NCBI GenBank assembly: GCA_023634235.1
Contig: JAMKCF010000011.1
Location: 19,020,027-19,084,026 of the forward strand
Length of the DNA: 64,000 nucleotides
DNA from: Pisaster brevispinus
Lineage: Eukaryota > Echinodermata > Asteroidea > Forcipulatida > Asteriidae
Reading direction: 5' to 3'
Shown here: piece after piece, positions 31,703 through 42,000 of the stretch
Numbering within the stretch: the first letter of the stretch is position 1
How the letters are laid out: each line of letters opens with the position of its first letter
The notes under the pieces: generated by a model
What the model was told of the DNA's origin: nothing
Seen by the model: the letters and a program-made list of their open reading frames with translations, nothing else
The model's database searches: none
Program-made: the position numbers and the translations under genes

Positions 31703-32833
31703 CTATTTTGAGCTGATCTTTCGAAGACAGCTAGACGGCTCCGGAATCATGTGGTACCGACACCGGAGCATGTGACGGAACACCTCCTTGAAGTGCGGGT
31801 GTTTCACCCCGTAGATGACGGGGTTGATGGCGCTGTTGAAGACCACGAAAGTCGAAGTCCACGGGATGACCGGATCGCTGGGCGGTATCATCAGAGCGAC
31901 GGCGAAGGGGGCGAGACACACGATGAAGGCGCACATCACGTAGAAGAGATTCTTGGTGATCTCCACCTGTCTCTTGCTGATGTTTACGGTTGATCTCCTT
32001 CGGAGTCGCTTGGTGCTGCTGGTCGATGCGGTGGAGGAATCCGGCAACTCAATCCCCTTCTCCAACATCTTGTTCATGTGGCCGGTGATATGACGGTAGA
32101 TCTTGTAGTAGCAGACGAACAAAATGATGAGTGGGATGGGGTAGATAAGCGCCGATCCCAGCAGACTGAAGAGATCGCTTGATTCAGCCGAGGTGTCTTG
32201 AGTACACGTCTTGTACTTGTCTGAGTAACCCCATTTACCGATACCGAAGAGTGGAAAAGAACAGACCAGTACTGGGTACAACCACGTCAATACCATCATG
32301 GCTGCTATCTTCTTAGGTGTGTAGATGGACTGGTAAGTGAAAATGGGTTTGGTGATGAGGACGTAGCGGTTGATGGCAATGGTGGTGAGAGTCATGATGC
32401 TGCATGCAAGGCTGATGTAGTATACAGCAGCGGACACGGAGCATACCAACCAAGGCAACGGCCAGCCGTTCATGCTGAACAAAGCCACCGCAGCAAAAGG
32501 TGACGTGAGGCACGATATCAGGTCGGCCGTGGCGAGGTTGACGACGAAGGCGTTGGTGCGGGTCTGGAGCTTCTTGGATAAGATAACGGCCATAATCACC
32601 ATGGTGTTCCCCACGAGCCCCAAGACAGCAACAAGGCAGTAGACGCAGCCCAGAACAATCCTCTGGGTTTCATCTTCAAAACGAAAGTTTCTGCCGTCTC
32701 CTCTGGTGGTTGTGATGCCAACCGTTGTCATGTCTGATTGGGTTGGATCCTGAAGTCCACTGGGTGTCGTGAAGAAGACATTCATCTCCGTAGAGTTGGG
32801 AACGGTTTCAGCTGATACAATAGGGGCCTCCAT
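31703..32833 (-). CDS. GPCR-6: class A receptor in duplication unit B
   Basis: This is a 376-aa single-exon receptor starting MEAPIVSAET. The ATG is in context caccATGG and is the same start as GPCR-4 and GPCR-7. All class landmarks are present: sequon N13, GDGRNFRFEDETQR (45-58), GN in TM1, LATAD, Cys131, NRY (155-157), TM4 Trp184, Cys210, YPIP, CLAP (306-309), NPVIY (337-341) and the full tail RYHMIPEPSSCLRKISSK. It differs from GPCR-7 at nine residues only (positions 32, 59, 63, 65, 81, 84, 128, 146 and 327), and eight of them fall before residue 150. A Cys at 63 in TM1 and a Trp at 128 next to the conserved Cys131 are distinctive. The clustering suggests conversion by another paralogue (see findings). 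Confidence 0.96.
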   Translation of the reverse strand: MEAPIVSAETVPNSTEMNVFFTTPSGLQDPTQSDMTTVGITTTRGDGRNFRFEDETQRIVLGCVYCLVAVLGLVGNTMVIMAVILSKKLQTRTNAFVVNLATADLISCLTSPFAAVALFSMNGWPLPWLVCSVSAAVYYISLACSIMTLTTIAINRYVLITKPIFTYQSIYTPKKIAAMMVLTWLYPVLVCSFPLFGIGKWGYSDKYKTCTQDTSAESSDLFSLLGSALIYPIPLIILFVCYYKIYRHITGHMNKMLEKGIELPDSSTASTSSTKRLRRRSTVNISKRQVEITKNLFYVMCAFIVCLAPFAVALMIPPSDPVIPWTSTFVVFNSAINPVIYGVKHPHFKEVFRHMLRCRYHMIPEPSSCLRKISSK

Positions 32834-33008
32834 GGTGTCTCAGAATGTGAACGGGATGGTTGGTTTGGATGCGATTTATCAACGGTGCATCTGGACCGTA
32901 GAGTGGCAATCACCTGTTGATTATAGAACATGTCATCGTCTGGTATTATTGAAAAATACTTAATAACTCTCATTGGCATTCATAGGGAGACCGCCATCAT
33001 TTTGGTTG

Positions 33009-33081
33009 GGATAGAAAGCTCAGATGGTGAGAGTGCCGGCACGTTAATCCGGAGGTCGCAGGTTCAAGTCCCGCTCTAGTC
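33009..33081 (+). tRNA. tRNA-like sequence (probable pseudo-tRNA), unit B
   Basis: This 73-nt stretch can be folded as a cloverleaf. The acceptor strands GGATAGA and TCTAGTC pair at 6 of 7 positions. The D arm GCTC...GAGT contains AGATGGT. The anticodon stem CCGGC/TCCGG has one mismatch, with loop ACGTTAA. The T arm is GCAGG-TTCAAGT-CCCGC with one mismatch. Position 33 is C instead of the near-universal U, and three stems have mismatches. A pseudogene or SINE head is therefore more likely than a working tRNA. Confidence 0.4.
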
Positions 33082-33200
33082 AATAGGCGATCCCCCTGCT
33101 GCCTCTTCCCATGTTGTGCAGTAAGCGTGGGTGTGGTCCTTGGCTATACGGCAACTACAGATTGAATGGACATTGGCAAAAATAGAAAGACCGCCTATAC

Positions 33201-33260
33201 ATTAGGGCCGGAGTGCCGGCACGTTATTCCAGAGGTCGTGGGTTCAAGCCCCGATCTGGT
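33201..33260 (+). repeat. tRNA-like relic (unit B)
   Basis: It matches the relic at 23936 almost exactly (ggccggagtgccggcacgtt, then ggttcaagcccc). It keeps only the anticodon and T-arm half. Confidence 0.5.
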
Positions 33261-35426
33261 AAGTTTGTCCTTGTTCAACCCAAAATTATAAAAAGTATGA
33301 CTTCAGATAAAAATAGTAACATTGTAATTCCTGAATGACAATAAACACTACTAACAAGTGTCACTGTGTGTCTGCCACATCACGATCGCCCATTTCTTTG
33401 ACCACAGCTACAGAACTTTTTCCAATTCGAAATACTCCATTGAACCCGTCTGTATACGAAAAACAGATGAAACGAAGTTCTAACTTACCAACAGCAGAAA
33501 GTCCTCCTCAGTTGGCCGTGTCTTTAAGGTTGCTGCTAGGTCTAAACCGAGGTCTACTTCCACCAGTCTGGGATAGACGCAATTTGAACAAGTGAATTTT
33601 TGTTTGTCCTTTCTAAACTTCGACTTGATATCATGGTAGTTCAAGGGGGTTCCCCTTTTGACCAAAAGCAATCTGATAGTTATTTCTGTCCGGGTGTTGC
33701 AATAGAACTCTACCAGGTACCACTTCGAATCGTTAGCTGTTGGTCACCCCACTGAGGAACTAACTCATTGCCAAAAACATGGGTGTTTTTCTGCATCGAA
33801 CCCGGATACAAAATAGCCCAGGGCTATTCCTGAAATTATTTATGTTTATATTGAACCCTTCACCTTTTGTTCGTAGTATAGGTGTGTGTACGGCTTTCTC
33901 GTCTATCATACGAGGTAAAATGTACATTCCTCAAATTCTTTGATAGAAAAGTTAAAAAGGCATTGGTGCGAGAACTCAATCCTCGAAAATTTGAGTAATC
34001 CAAGACGCATTCGCAGGTCACACCAACAGTAGAGCCAGTGACCTGTTAACCTGGGAGGGGGGGGGACGCTTAAATTGAAGGGGATCAAAATGTAATGCTG
34101 GAAAAGTATTGACAATGACTGACCTTTCTCTAGGGACAGACCTACACACGGACGATTATTCTTGAGCTGGGTTAAACATAAACATCACATTCAATTCAAT
34201 TCAGATTCACATTTATTTCCATACTTCGATGAAAAATAACGACAAGTACATGTAACTATGGAGTAAAGCAAAAGTAACATTAAACAGTCATTTTTGTTAT
34301 TTGAAATTTCACTCAAGTACCGATGTGAAGCGTTAATGAGTTACTTTGCATCATTGTTCCACAGCCTAAAAAGTTTTACTTTCTGACGTTGACAAATTCA
34401 TTTAAACTACCACTTTAATGTTAAGGACCTCCAAAGAAGGATTTATAAATAAGCTTAATAGTTAAAGTAAACTGCAATCGGACACAACACAAAATGCATA
34501 CAGAATACAAAACCATTAATTTCCTTGTTTGAATAATGTTTTATTATTATTTTTTAAAGGTCTATTTCCTTAAGCGGGATGACAGAAGTCTGTTGTCATT
34601 GACATTGGTATAATGTTGTCTGACTTTTAATGTGCAGGGTTCATTTCCTCAAGCGAGATTAAATGAACACAACAATCAGAAACTTACGAGGGGGGGGGGG
34701 GGAGAGGGTTGACAAACCAGAAATATAAAGAGTTTGATATTTTGTGCACATATTGGTTTTTTTCCCTTTTTGTTGTTGTCAGTCTACGCAATAGAAATAC
34801 AGTCAAATAAGTACTTGTTTGTTATGGACTACTTCTCCGTCATAACCATGGATTGTTGAGCTTAAAACAAAACAGTCAAGGGATATTGAAATAAATAGGT
34901 CAAGGTGTCGAAGTATCATTACACTTTAAAATAGACCAGACGGAAGTATTCACACTGACCATCCTTTGTCCTCACTACTTTACTCTGATTGGTTCTTAGC
35001 CATCCCATTGTTTGTAAATTTATAACTCTGATTGGCTATATTTTCCCGCTTTTTTCTGGATACTCCCCTTAATCCTTTGCTCCTCTTGTTGTTTATCAAT
35101 GGATATGTTTGTGTTTGTTCTTGTTTATGCCTCTGGCGAAGGTCCGGTTTGGATCGAAAGCTAAGGCCATCTCCCCTACTAATCTTATATATGTATATGA
35201 AAAATGTGTAATGACATCCACACATGCTAAGTTTGTCACTTATTTTTTAATGACTTGTTTTTAGGTATAACAGTGGTTTATCTAACAGTCTAAAGCCCCT
35301 TCCACACTACACTTGAACCCAGAGAATCTCGGTGTTAATGCGGATTAACGAACCCAAAACTTGCTCAATCTGTGTAAAATTGAGGGGATGTTTGACATTG
35401 TGACGTCGAGTCCATTCGATTTTTCT

Positions 35427-36557
35427 CTATTTTGAGCTGATCTTTCGAAGACAGCTAGACGGCTCCGGAATCATGTGGTACCGACACCGGAGCATGTGAC
35501 GGAACACCTCCTTGAAGTGCGGGTGTTTCACCCCGTAGATGACGGGGTTGATGGCGCTGTTGAAGACCACGAAAGTCGCAGTCCACGGGATGACCGGATC
35601 GCTGGGCGGTATCATCAGAGCGACGGCGAAGGGGGCGAGACACACGATGAAGGCGCACATCACGTAGAAGAGATTCTTGGTGATCTCCACCTGTCTCTTG
35701 CTGATGTTTACGGTTGATCTCCTTCGGAGTCGCTTGGTGCTGCTGGTCGATGCGGTGGAGGAATCCGGCAACTCAATCCCCTTCTCCAACATCTTGTTCA
35801 TGTGGCCGGTGATATGACGGTAGATCTTGTAGTAGCAGACGAACAAAATGATGAGTGGGATGGGGTAGATAAGCGCCGATCCCAGCAGACTGAAGAGATC
35901 GCTTGATTCAGCCGAGGTGTCTTGAGTACACGTCTTGTACTTGTCTGAGTAACCCCATTTACCGATACCAAAGAGTGGAAAAGAACAGACCAGTACTGGG
36001 TACAACCACGTCAATACCATCATGGCTGCTATCTTCTTAGGTGTGTAGATGGACTGGTAAGTGAAAATGGGTTTGGTGATGAGGACGTAGCGGTTGATGG
36101 CAATGGTGGTGAGAGTCATGACGCTGCATGCAAGGCTGATGTAGTATACAGCAGCGGACACGGAGCATACCAACCCAGGCAACGGCCAGCCGTTCATGCT
36201 GAACAAAGCCACCGCAGCAAAAGGTGACGTGAGGCACGATATCAGGTCGGCCGTGGCGAGGTTGACGACGAAGGCGTTGGTGCGGGTCTGGAGCTTCTTA
36301 GATAAGACAACGGCCAGAATCACCATGGTGTTCCCCACGAGACCCAAGACAGCCACAAGGCAGAAGACGCTGCCCAGAACAACTCTCTGGGTTTCATCTT
36401 CAAAACGAAAGTTTCTGCCGTCTCCTCTGGTGGTTGTGATGCCAACCGTTGTCATGTCTGATTCGGTTGGATCCTGAAGTCCACTGGGTGTCGTGAAGAA
36501 GACATTCATCTCCGTAGAGTTGGGAACGGTTTCAGCTGATACAATAGGGGCCTCCAT
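35427..36557 (-). CDS. GPCR-7: class A receptor in duplication unit C
   Basis: This is a 376-aa single-exon receptor and the cleanest representative of the A/B/C trio. The N-terminal 58 residues carry sequon N13 and NFRFEDETQR (49-58). TM1 is about 59-86, TM2 96-120, TM3 131-157 ending in NRY, TM4 175-197 with Trp184, TM5 221-245 with P232/P234, TM6 295-318 with CLAP, and TM7 324-342 with NPVIY. The disulfide is Cys131-Cys210. The third loop is basic (KRLRRRS). Residues 59-146 resemble GPCR-4, while from about 186 onward it matches GPCR-6, so the gene is a mosaic relative to its sisters. It is a predicted plasma-membrane receptor of unknown ligand. Confidence 0.96.
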   Translation of the reverse strand: MEAPIVSAETVPNSTEMNVFFTTPSGLQDPTESDMTTVGITTTRGDGRNFRFEDETQRVVLGSVFCLVAVLGLVGNTMVILAVVLSKKLQTRTNAFVVNLATADLISCLTSPFAAVALFSMNGWPLPGLVCSVSAAVYYISLACSVMTLTTIAINRYVLITKPIFTYQSIYTPKKIAAMMVLTWLYPVLVCSFPLFGIGKWGYSDKYKTCTQDTSAESSDLFSLLGSALIYPIPLIILFVCYYKIYRHITGHMNKMLEKGIELPDSSTASTSSTKRLRRRSTVNISKRQVEITKNLFYVMCAFIVCLAPFAVALMIPPSDPVIPWTATFVVFNSAINPVIYGVKHPHFKEVFRHMLRCRYHMIPEPSSCLRKISSK

Positions 36558-36732
36558 GGTGTCTCAGAATGTGAACGGGATGGTTGGTTTGGATGCGATT
36601 TATCAACGGTGAATCTGGACCGTAGAGTGGCAATCACCTGTTGATTATAGAACATGTCATCGTCTGGTATTATTGAAAAATACTTAATAACTCTCATTGG
36701 CATTTATAGGGAGACCGCCATCATTTTGGTTG

Positions 36733-36805
36733 GGATAGAAAGCTCAGATGGTGAGAGTGCCGGCACGTTAATCCGGAGGTCAAAGGTTCAAGTCCCGCTC
36801 TAGTC
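36733..36805 (+). tRNA. tRNA-like sequence (probable pseudo-tRNA), unit C
   Basis: It has the same 73-nt cloverleaf-like sequence and position as the unit B copy at 33009, lying about 175 bp upstream of the receptor ATG. The T stem is slightly worse (caaagg instead of cgcagg). The loss of the T-arm pair supports lack of function. Confidence 0.35.
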
Positions 36806-37030
36806 AATGTTTTTGTTATTCAATTCCCAGTCAGTTTCCCTTGTGGTTTAGTATTTGATATTTGAAATAAAAAGCCGCACTATTTTAGGCGACCCCCCTG
36901 CTGCCGCTTCCCTTGTTGTACCGTAAGCCTGGGTGTGATGCTTGGCTATACGGCAACTATAGATTGAATGGATTATGCCCGGCACCCCCGAAAAAGGACA
37001 TTGGCAAAAATAGGAAGACCGCCTATATAC

Positions 37031-37090
37031 ATTAGGGCCGGAGTGCCGGCACGTTATTCCAGAGGTCGTGGGTTCAATCCTAATTTGTTA
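37031..37090 (+). repeat. tRNA-like relic (unit C)
   Basis: This is the third copy of the relic seen at 23936 and 33201. The B box has decayed to ggttcaatcct. Confidence 0.45.
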
Positions 37091-38454
37091 AATTTGTCCT
37101 TGTTCAACCCAAAATTATAAAAAGTATGACTTCAGATAAAAATAATAACATTCTAATTCCTGAATGACAATAAACACTACTAACAAGTGTCACTGTGTGT
37201 CTGCCACATCACGATCGCCCATTTCTTTGACCACCTACAGAACTATTTCTAATTAGAAATACTCCGTTGAACCCGTCTGCATACGAAAAACGAAGTTCTA
37301 ACTTACCAACAGCAGAAAGTCCTCCTCAGTTGCCCGTGTCTTTAAGGTTGCTGCTTGGTCTAAACCGAGGTCTACTTCCACCAGTCTGGGTTAGACGCAA
37401 TTTGAACAAATGAATTTTTGTTTTCCGTTTAAATAACAGCTGGAATGATTGTCCTTTCTAAACTTCGACTTGATATCATGATATAAAGTTCAAGGGGATG
37501 TCCCTTTTGGCCAATAGACAAACTGTTTTTGTTATATCCGTCCGGTTGTTGAAATAGAACTCTGTCCGGATGTTGCAGTAGAACTCTCCCAGTTACCACT
37601 TCGAATCGCTAGCTACTGGTCACCCCACTGAGGAGCATTGCCAAGAACGCGGGTGTTTTCCTGCATCGGACCCGGATACAAAAGAGCCCAGGGCTCCAAA
37701 CTGATGTGCATATTATGTCTTCCTGAAATTATTTCTGTAAAAGTGGACTCGAACTGAACCCTGTATATCATGGTATCAATAACCGTAACCTTAAACTTTT
37801 GTTCGTAGTATAGGTGTGTGTACGGCTTTCTCGTCTATCATACGAGGTAAAATGTACATTCCTCAAATTTCTTTGATAGAAAGGTTAAAAAGGCATTGGT
37901 GCGAACTCCATCCTTGAAAATTTTGAGTAACCCAAGACGCATTCGCAGGTCACACCAACAGTAGAGCCAGTGACCTGTTAATCTGGGGGGGGGGGGGGTA
38001 AAGTTTAAATTTAAGGGGATCAGAATGTAATTCGGTACTGCTGGGGAAAGTATTGACAATGGCAGACCTTTCTCAATGGACAGACTTTTCCCTATGGACA
38101 GACCTACACACGGACGGTTATTCTTGAGCTGGGTTAAACATAGACATCACATTGGTTTTGGGCTACATTTAATTCGGCCATCGGGGGAAAACTGATGTGG
38201 AAATTTGTGTTATTATTATTATTATTTTTTGTGTGACATTCATTCCTGTACACAAACACATAATATAATATCTTGTTTTGAAGAATATTACAGTGGAGGC
38301 AGATTGCAAAAAGTGGGGCTTGTGGTTAATATGCCTTGAGAACCTTAAACTAATAAAACAAGAAACGAGTTGAGCAGAACATCATATTACAACAATAAGC
38401 GGAGGACTGACAAAACTACAATATGCGCTTGTGGCAGTTAATTTTCCTTTATCT

Positions 38455-38545
38455 TGAGCACTCTCTGGAGTACGCCCTCATGTGCCCATGCACGGAGCCG
38501 GATAATCACGCCGATGACGAAACCCGCGTACCACCAAAAGTATAC
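38455..38545 (-). repeat. two-copy repeat with an open reading stretch, copy 1
   Basis: On the minus strand it reads, from about 38547 downward, V-Y-F-W-W-Y-A-G-F-V-I-G-V-I-I-R, then a basic stretch ending K-I-K-E-N and a stop near 38442. The frame is closed upstream after two codons by TAG, and no good acceptor precedes it. A diverged copy lies at 39592-39665. This could be a fragment of a membrane-protein exon or a chance frame in a repeat, and I favour the repeat. Confidence 0.35.
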
Positions 38546-39189
38546 ACACAGCTATGCATTGTATTATAACGTTGTTCTTGTATTTTTTAGGTCAAATGAA
38601 CAATAATAACGACAAATATATGATGTTGCATTTTACTTCTTATAATTTAGCATGCAACTTCTTTTTTTTATTCATACAATCGAACGTTTACCCAAAAGCT
38701 GCGTGATTAACTAATGAAGGGAAAACACACCATTGCTCAAGCTGATTTCCATCCTTACGGACTTCTCATCGAAACAGTCATCCCCAGTGCAAAGGTTTTA
38801 TATTGAGGGAACAAAGAGGTCACGATACGGTGCAAAATGGAAATGGTTTATGTCACGTAAGAGATTATTTGCGCGATACTGTCTTAAATATTTTATTTAT
38901 AGTTACTTGATATTGTTATAATTTGGGGTTGAACAAATTATTACAAATTTTACCCAGTTACCTTGTGGTTAGTTACTTAATATCGTTATATTATACATGC
39001 GAGGTTAGAGTTTTTCCAGTTTATCAGCCAGATCTGACGGAATGGTACTAATATGACCTCTATAATCAGTAGAAATTTCCCATTGGAACTATTAGCGGTA
39101 TTGGGTTTTTTTCAGTAGTTGCCAATCCTTTACTGCTTCAGCTTTATGTTTGATAAGAACGGAACAATTCAAGTTATGCAGAAAAAGTC

Positions 39190-39262
39190 CACAGGCATAT
39201 TAATCGGATGGGGTTCGAACCCGTGACCCTGCCAGTCTAGATCAGACGCCTTGCCGATTCTA
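39190..39262 (-). repeat. tRNA-derived sequence
   Basis: The minus strand carries a perfect B box (ggttcgaaccc) preceded by gcaaggcgtctgatctagac, a D/anticodon-like region. The acceptor stem does not pair, so it is a relic rather than a gene. Confidence 0.45.
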
Positions 39263-39308
39263 TACTTTGCTATATTGCGAGTGCTTTGCCCAGTTTGCTT
39301 CAATATCA

Positions 39309-39503
39309 GGGCCCGATTTCATAAAGCCTGTAAGCACAAAAACTCGCTGAGCACAGAATATTATTGCTTAGCAGAAACAGGTTACCGGTCAACATTCCCT
39401 AAAGTTTACATTGTTGCCACTGGTACCCCGCTCATTTCTTGCTAAGTAAAGACATTTGCTGAGCAGATTTTTCTCTGCTTAACAGCTTTATGAAATTGGG
39501 CCC
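39309..39503. mobile_element. MITE with gggcccgatttcataaag termini
   Basis: The 195-bp element begins gggcccgatttcataaagc and ends gctttatgaaattgggccc, an almost perfect 19-bp inverted terminal repeat. The interior carries short gctgagca/tgcttagc palindromic motifs. A related right end (gctttatgaaattgggtcc) occurs at about 41508. No coding potential was seen. Confidence 0.8.
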
Positions 39504-39591
39504 AGGATTTGCCTCATCATTGGTAGCGGCAAGGAGCATGACAGCCTACTTTGTTGTTGTTTTTTCACAAAGCTTTTTGGCATTCAATGTA

Positions 39592-39665
39592 TAGCTCACC
39601 CTCATGTGCTCATGCACAGAGCGGATGAATACGATGACGAAATCCGCATACCAGCAAAAGTAAAC
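39592..39665 (-). repeat. two-copy repeat with an open reading stretch, copy 2
   Basis: It matches copy 1 through ctcatgtgc, catgcac, gatgacgaaa and ccgcatacca. The frame continues here too (V-Y-F-C-W-Y-A-D-F-V-I) but without the same C-terminal end. Confidence 0.4.
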
Positions 39666-40784
39666 ACGCAACTTTCCGTGGAATCACACTTTCAACGTTT
39701 CAACCGAAACTAGACATGACAATTATTATGTTACTCATGTGATCGTATTGCAAAGCCCAGTGTGTCAAAGGTCGGCCTGAGCAATGAAGTGTCCACACTC
39801 AACAAAGGAGGAAATAATAAAATTCTGGCTTTTATTTAGTGAAATATGCGATTAAAATGTTTATCTTCCAGTAATATATGGAAATACAACTATAACATTA
39901 TCTTTATTTCATTTAGGTCCAATGTTAAAACCCTTAAGTGAACGCTGGTGACACTAAGTCATGGCACATGATGTTTTGGTTTTTTTTCACTTTTTTTCCC
40001 AAAGTGCAATGCCCTGGGGGAGTCAAAGTCCTTGATATCCTAGACTGGACAATTCCACTACATATCGAAGAGGGGGATCAGGTCCCAGAGCTGTGTAAGT
40101 TTGTATACCAAACATAACCTGCAAAACTCGAACATTATTGACTGACTCCAAAAATGACAGATATAGAGGGCGCCACAAAGAATATGACTGGCTTTACAAA
40201 ACATCTGGCTTCGGCAGTTGCTTCGGGCTCTGTTAATCCTTTGTGTAATCCTTTGTTGACATCGGGTTCCAAAGATTAGCCACAGCCAAAGTCAGAGTTT
40301 CGAAAAGGCTCCCGTATCATCGTCACATAAAGGTTATCTCCATTATGATAATTTCTATAATTTGTTTTTATTAACAACATTCTCGCGAGCATTTTAAAAA
40401 TAGGTTACATCACTACGTTTGCTCTCAGCTCAACGAAACAGCATAACCCGAATCATCTTTTGCCTAAAACGAGTGAGGAAAAGTTTGGATAATAAAGGTT
40501 GGTTTTTGGGGGTCGATCCTCACCAATAAGTGTTTACTATTAACAATATAATTAGTATTACTATAAATATATAATTCTGGTAATGAATAAAAATGATGCC
40601 TCATAATTGAACTTATTCACTGATAGCTCGCCTGAGGAAACTTGTAAAGGAGGGTGATTGCTGATGTGAACAAGAAATACTGGGGGTAACCCTTACTCTT
40701 CCACGATAACTGTTGTGGGTTCTTTTTGCGTGCAATACCAGGACAAAGCCATTATGTTAAAGTACATTGCTCAATAAGGGCGTA

Positions 40785-40870
40785 AGTGCATCGAACGGGA
40801 CTCGAACCCCTACATTCCTGATCAGAAACACCAGAGCTTGAGTCCGGCGCTCTTAACCGCTCGGCCGCAA
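40785..40870 (-). mobile_element. tRNA-derived SINE head
   Basis: On the minus strand it reads tgcggccgagcggttaagag (A box), ctcaagctctggtgtttctg, gatcagg and a B box ggttcgagtcc. This is a Leu-type tRNA-like head of the family at 4143, 48676 and 56630. The B box is perfect, but flanking acceptor pairing is poor. Confidence 0.65.
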
Positions 40871-42000
40871 CATGCCAAATAAAGAATTAAAACGATTTGT
40901 ATGCTTTTAGCCTTACACCAATGAGTGCTTTCATAGTTTCCCGCGGGAAATCTTGTTTACACCTAGCATCTGAGAGAGCTTTTTAATCCCCCACTCCCTC
41001 CTCGCCCCAGGACTTGCGGCAAGCACCGAATGCTAAACACACATCGAATGGTAAAACCAAAATAACAGTCATTATCCCCCCGATACACTATATTATTACA
41101 CATCCATTTGATAATAACATAGTTTCACCACTCCAGCTTGTGACGCAGGCAGGTGACATCATGAAGGAAGGGAATTGGTGTATGAGGAAATACAAGAATG
41201 TTTATAGCTATAGGTCATATTGAGCTGCTTTGAGCAGAGAAAAGTGTTTCACAATTCTCTGCTAAGTCAACAATAAGCAGGATACCAGTCCAAAATGGAC
41301 CACCTCTTTCCTTGCTCTATGGTATGGCATGCTATTTGAACTTGTAACCTTTTTCCTGATACAAACAATTGGTAATGGCCTGACGTTTCGACCCAAAGCA
41401 GAGGCTTTCTCAAAGGCCTAACAGCTGGTAAGGTCAATAAGGTCAACAAGAATGCAACAGCTATAGTTATATTTTCTCCTTTTTGGGTGACAAATCCATT
41501 TTTGTTTAGCTTTATGAAATTGGGTCCTGCTTGGTGAAAGCATTCAGTATCATTTATACAATTTTACTACTGCTAGAAAAATCAACATGAGACTATAAGT
41601 TCAGGTTCACGAAGGAAATGATATCCATGATGCCAATGGGCGGCTCACACCAGTTCACTGATGAAAACGGAAATCCGTAAAAAGGACAACACGTCAGGAA
41701 GAATAACCGCTTGTGAGCATTAGCGCATAGAACAGGTTCATTTTTAACTGCATTTTTTCATTTTGGGTTATTTTTCAAATTTACAGCTTAAAATTTTCAT
41801 GATAGTCCGAAAATTGCTATGGAAACAGGAATTTAAAGCAACACAATTTTCTTTTACCATTTTCTCCTCCAAATTGTGAAAAACATGCTTCAGATTTTAC
41901 GAATCAATCTAATTTTTCTAGGCTAACAAATAAAAAAATTATAAATTCCAGTTATTTCTTATCAATATATTGCACATTTTGTCAGGTTTGAGGTTCAAGG

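Larger units (their letters stand above)
29131..34283. repeat. segmental duplication unit B (contains GPCR-6)
   Basis: It begins at tcggtcactttcattatt near 29131 and ends at the abrupt B/C junction near 34280. It is colinear with unit C except for about 1.4 kb of extra sequence at 29.66-31.10 kb. Its poly-G tract is near 29571 and its second one near 34059. Confidence 0.88.
32834..35426. other. intergenic region between GPCR-6 and GPCR-7, spanning the B/C junction
   Basis: No gene was recognised. It holds tRNA-like sequences (33009, 33201), the end of unit B, the junction near 34280, and the poly-G tract and downstream flank of unit C. All of it except the junction has a counterpart in another unit. 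Confidence 0.55.
34282..38153. repeat. segmental duplication unit C (contains GPCR-7)
   Basis: It starts at acagtcatttttgttatttg directly after the end of unit B and ends near 38153, where homology to B stops after tagacatcacatt. It is the most compact copy, lacking the extra blocks of A and B. Its poly-G tracts lie near 34690 and 37986. Confidence 0.88.

Noticed and set aside
34980..35225. Frame of about 80 aa beginning MCGCHYTFFIYIYK, also in unit B at 31295
   Set aside because: It is conserved only because units B and C are recent duplicates. It overlaps AT-rich flank and is lost in unit A.
40785..40870. Possible functional tRNA-Leu on the minus strand
   Set aside because: The B box is good, but the acceptor stem does not pair and the same head occurs in several SINE copies.
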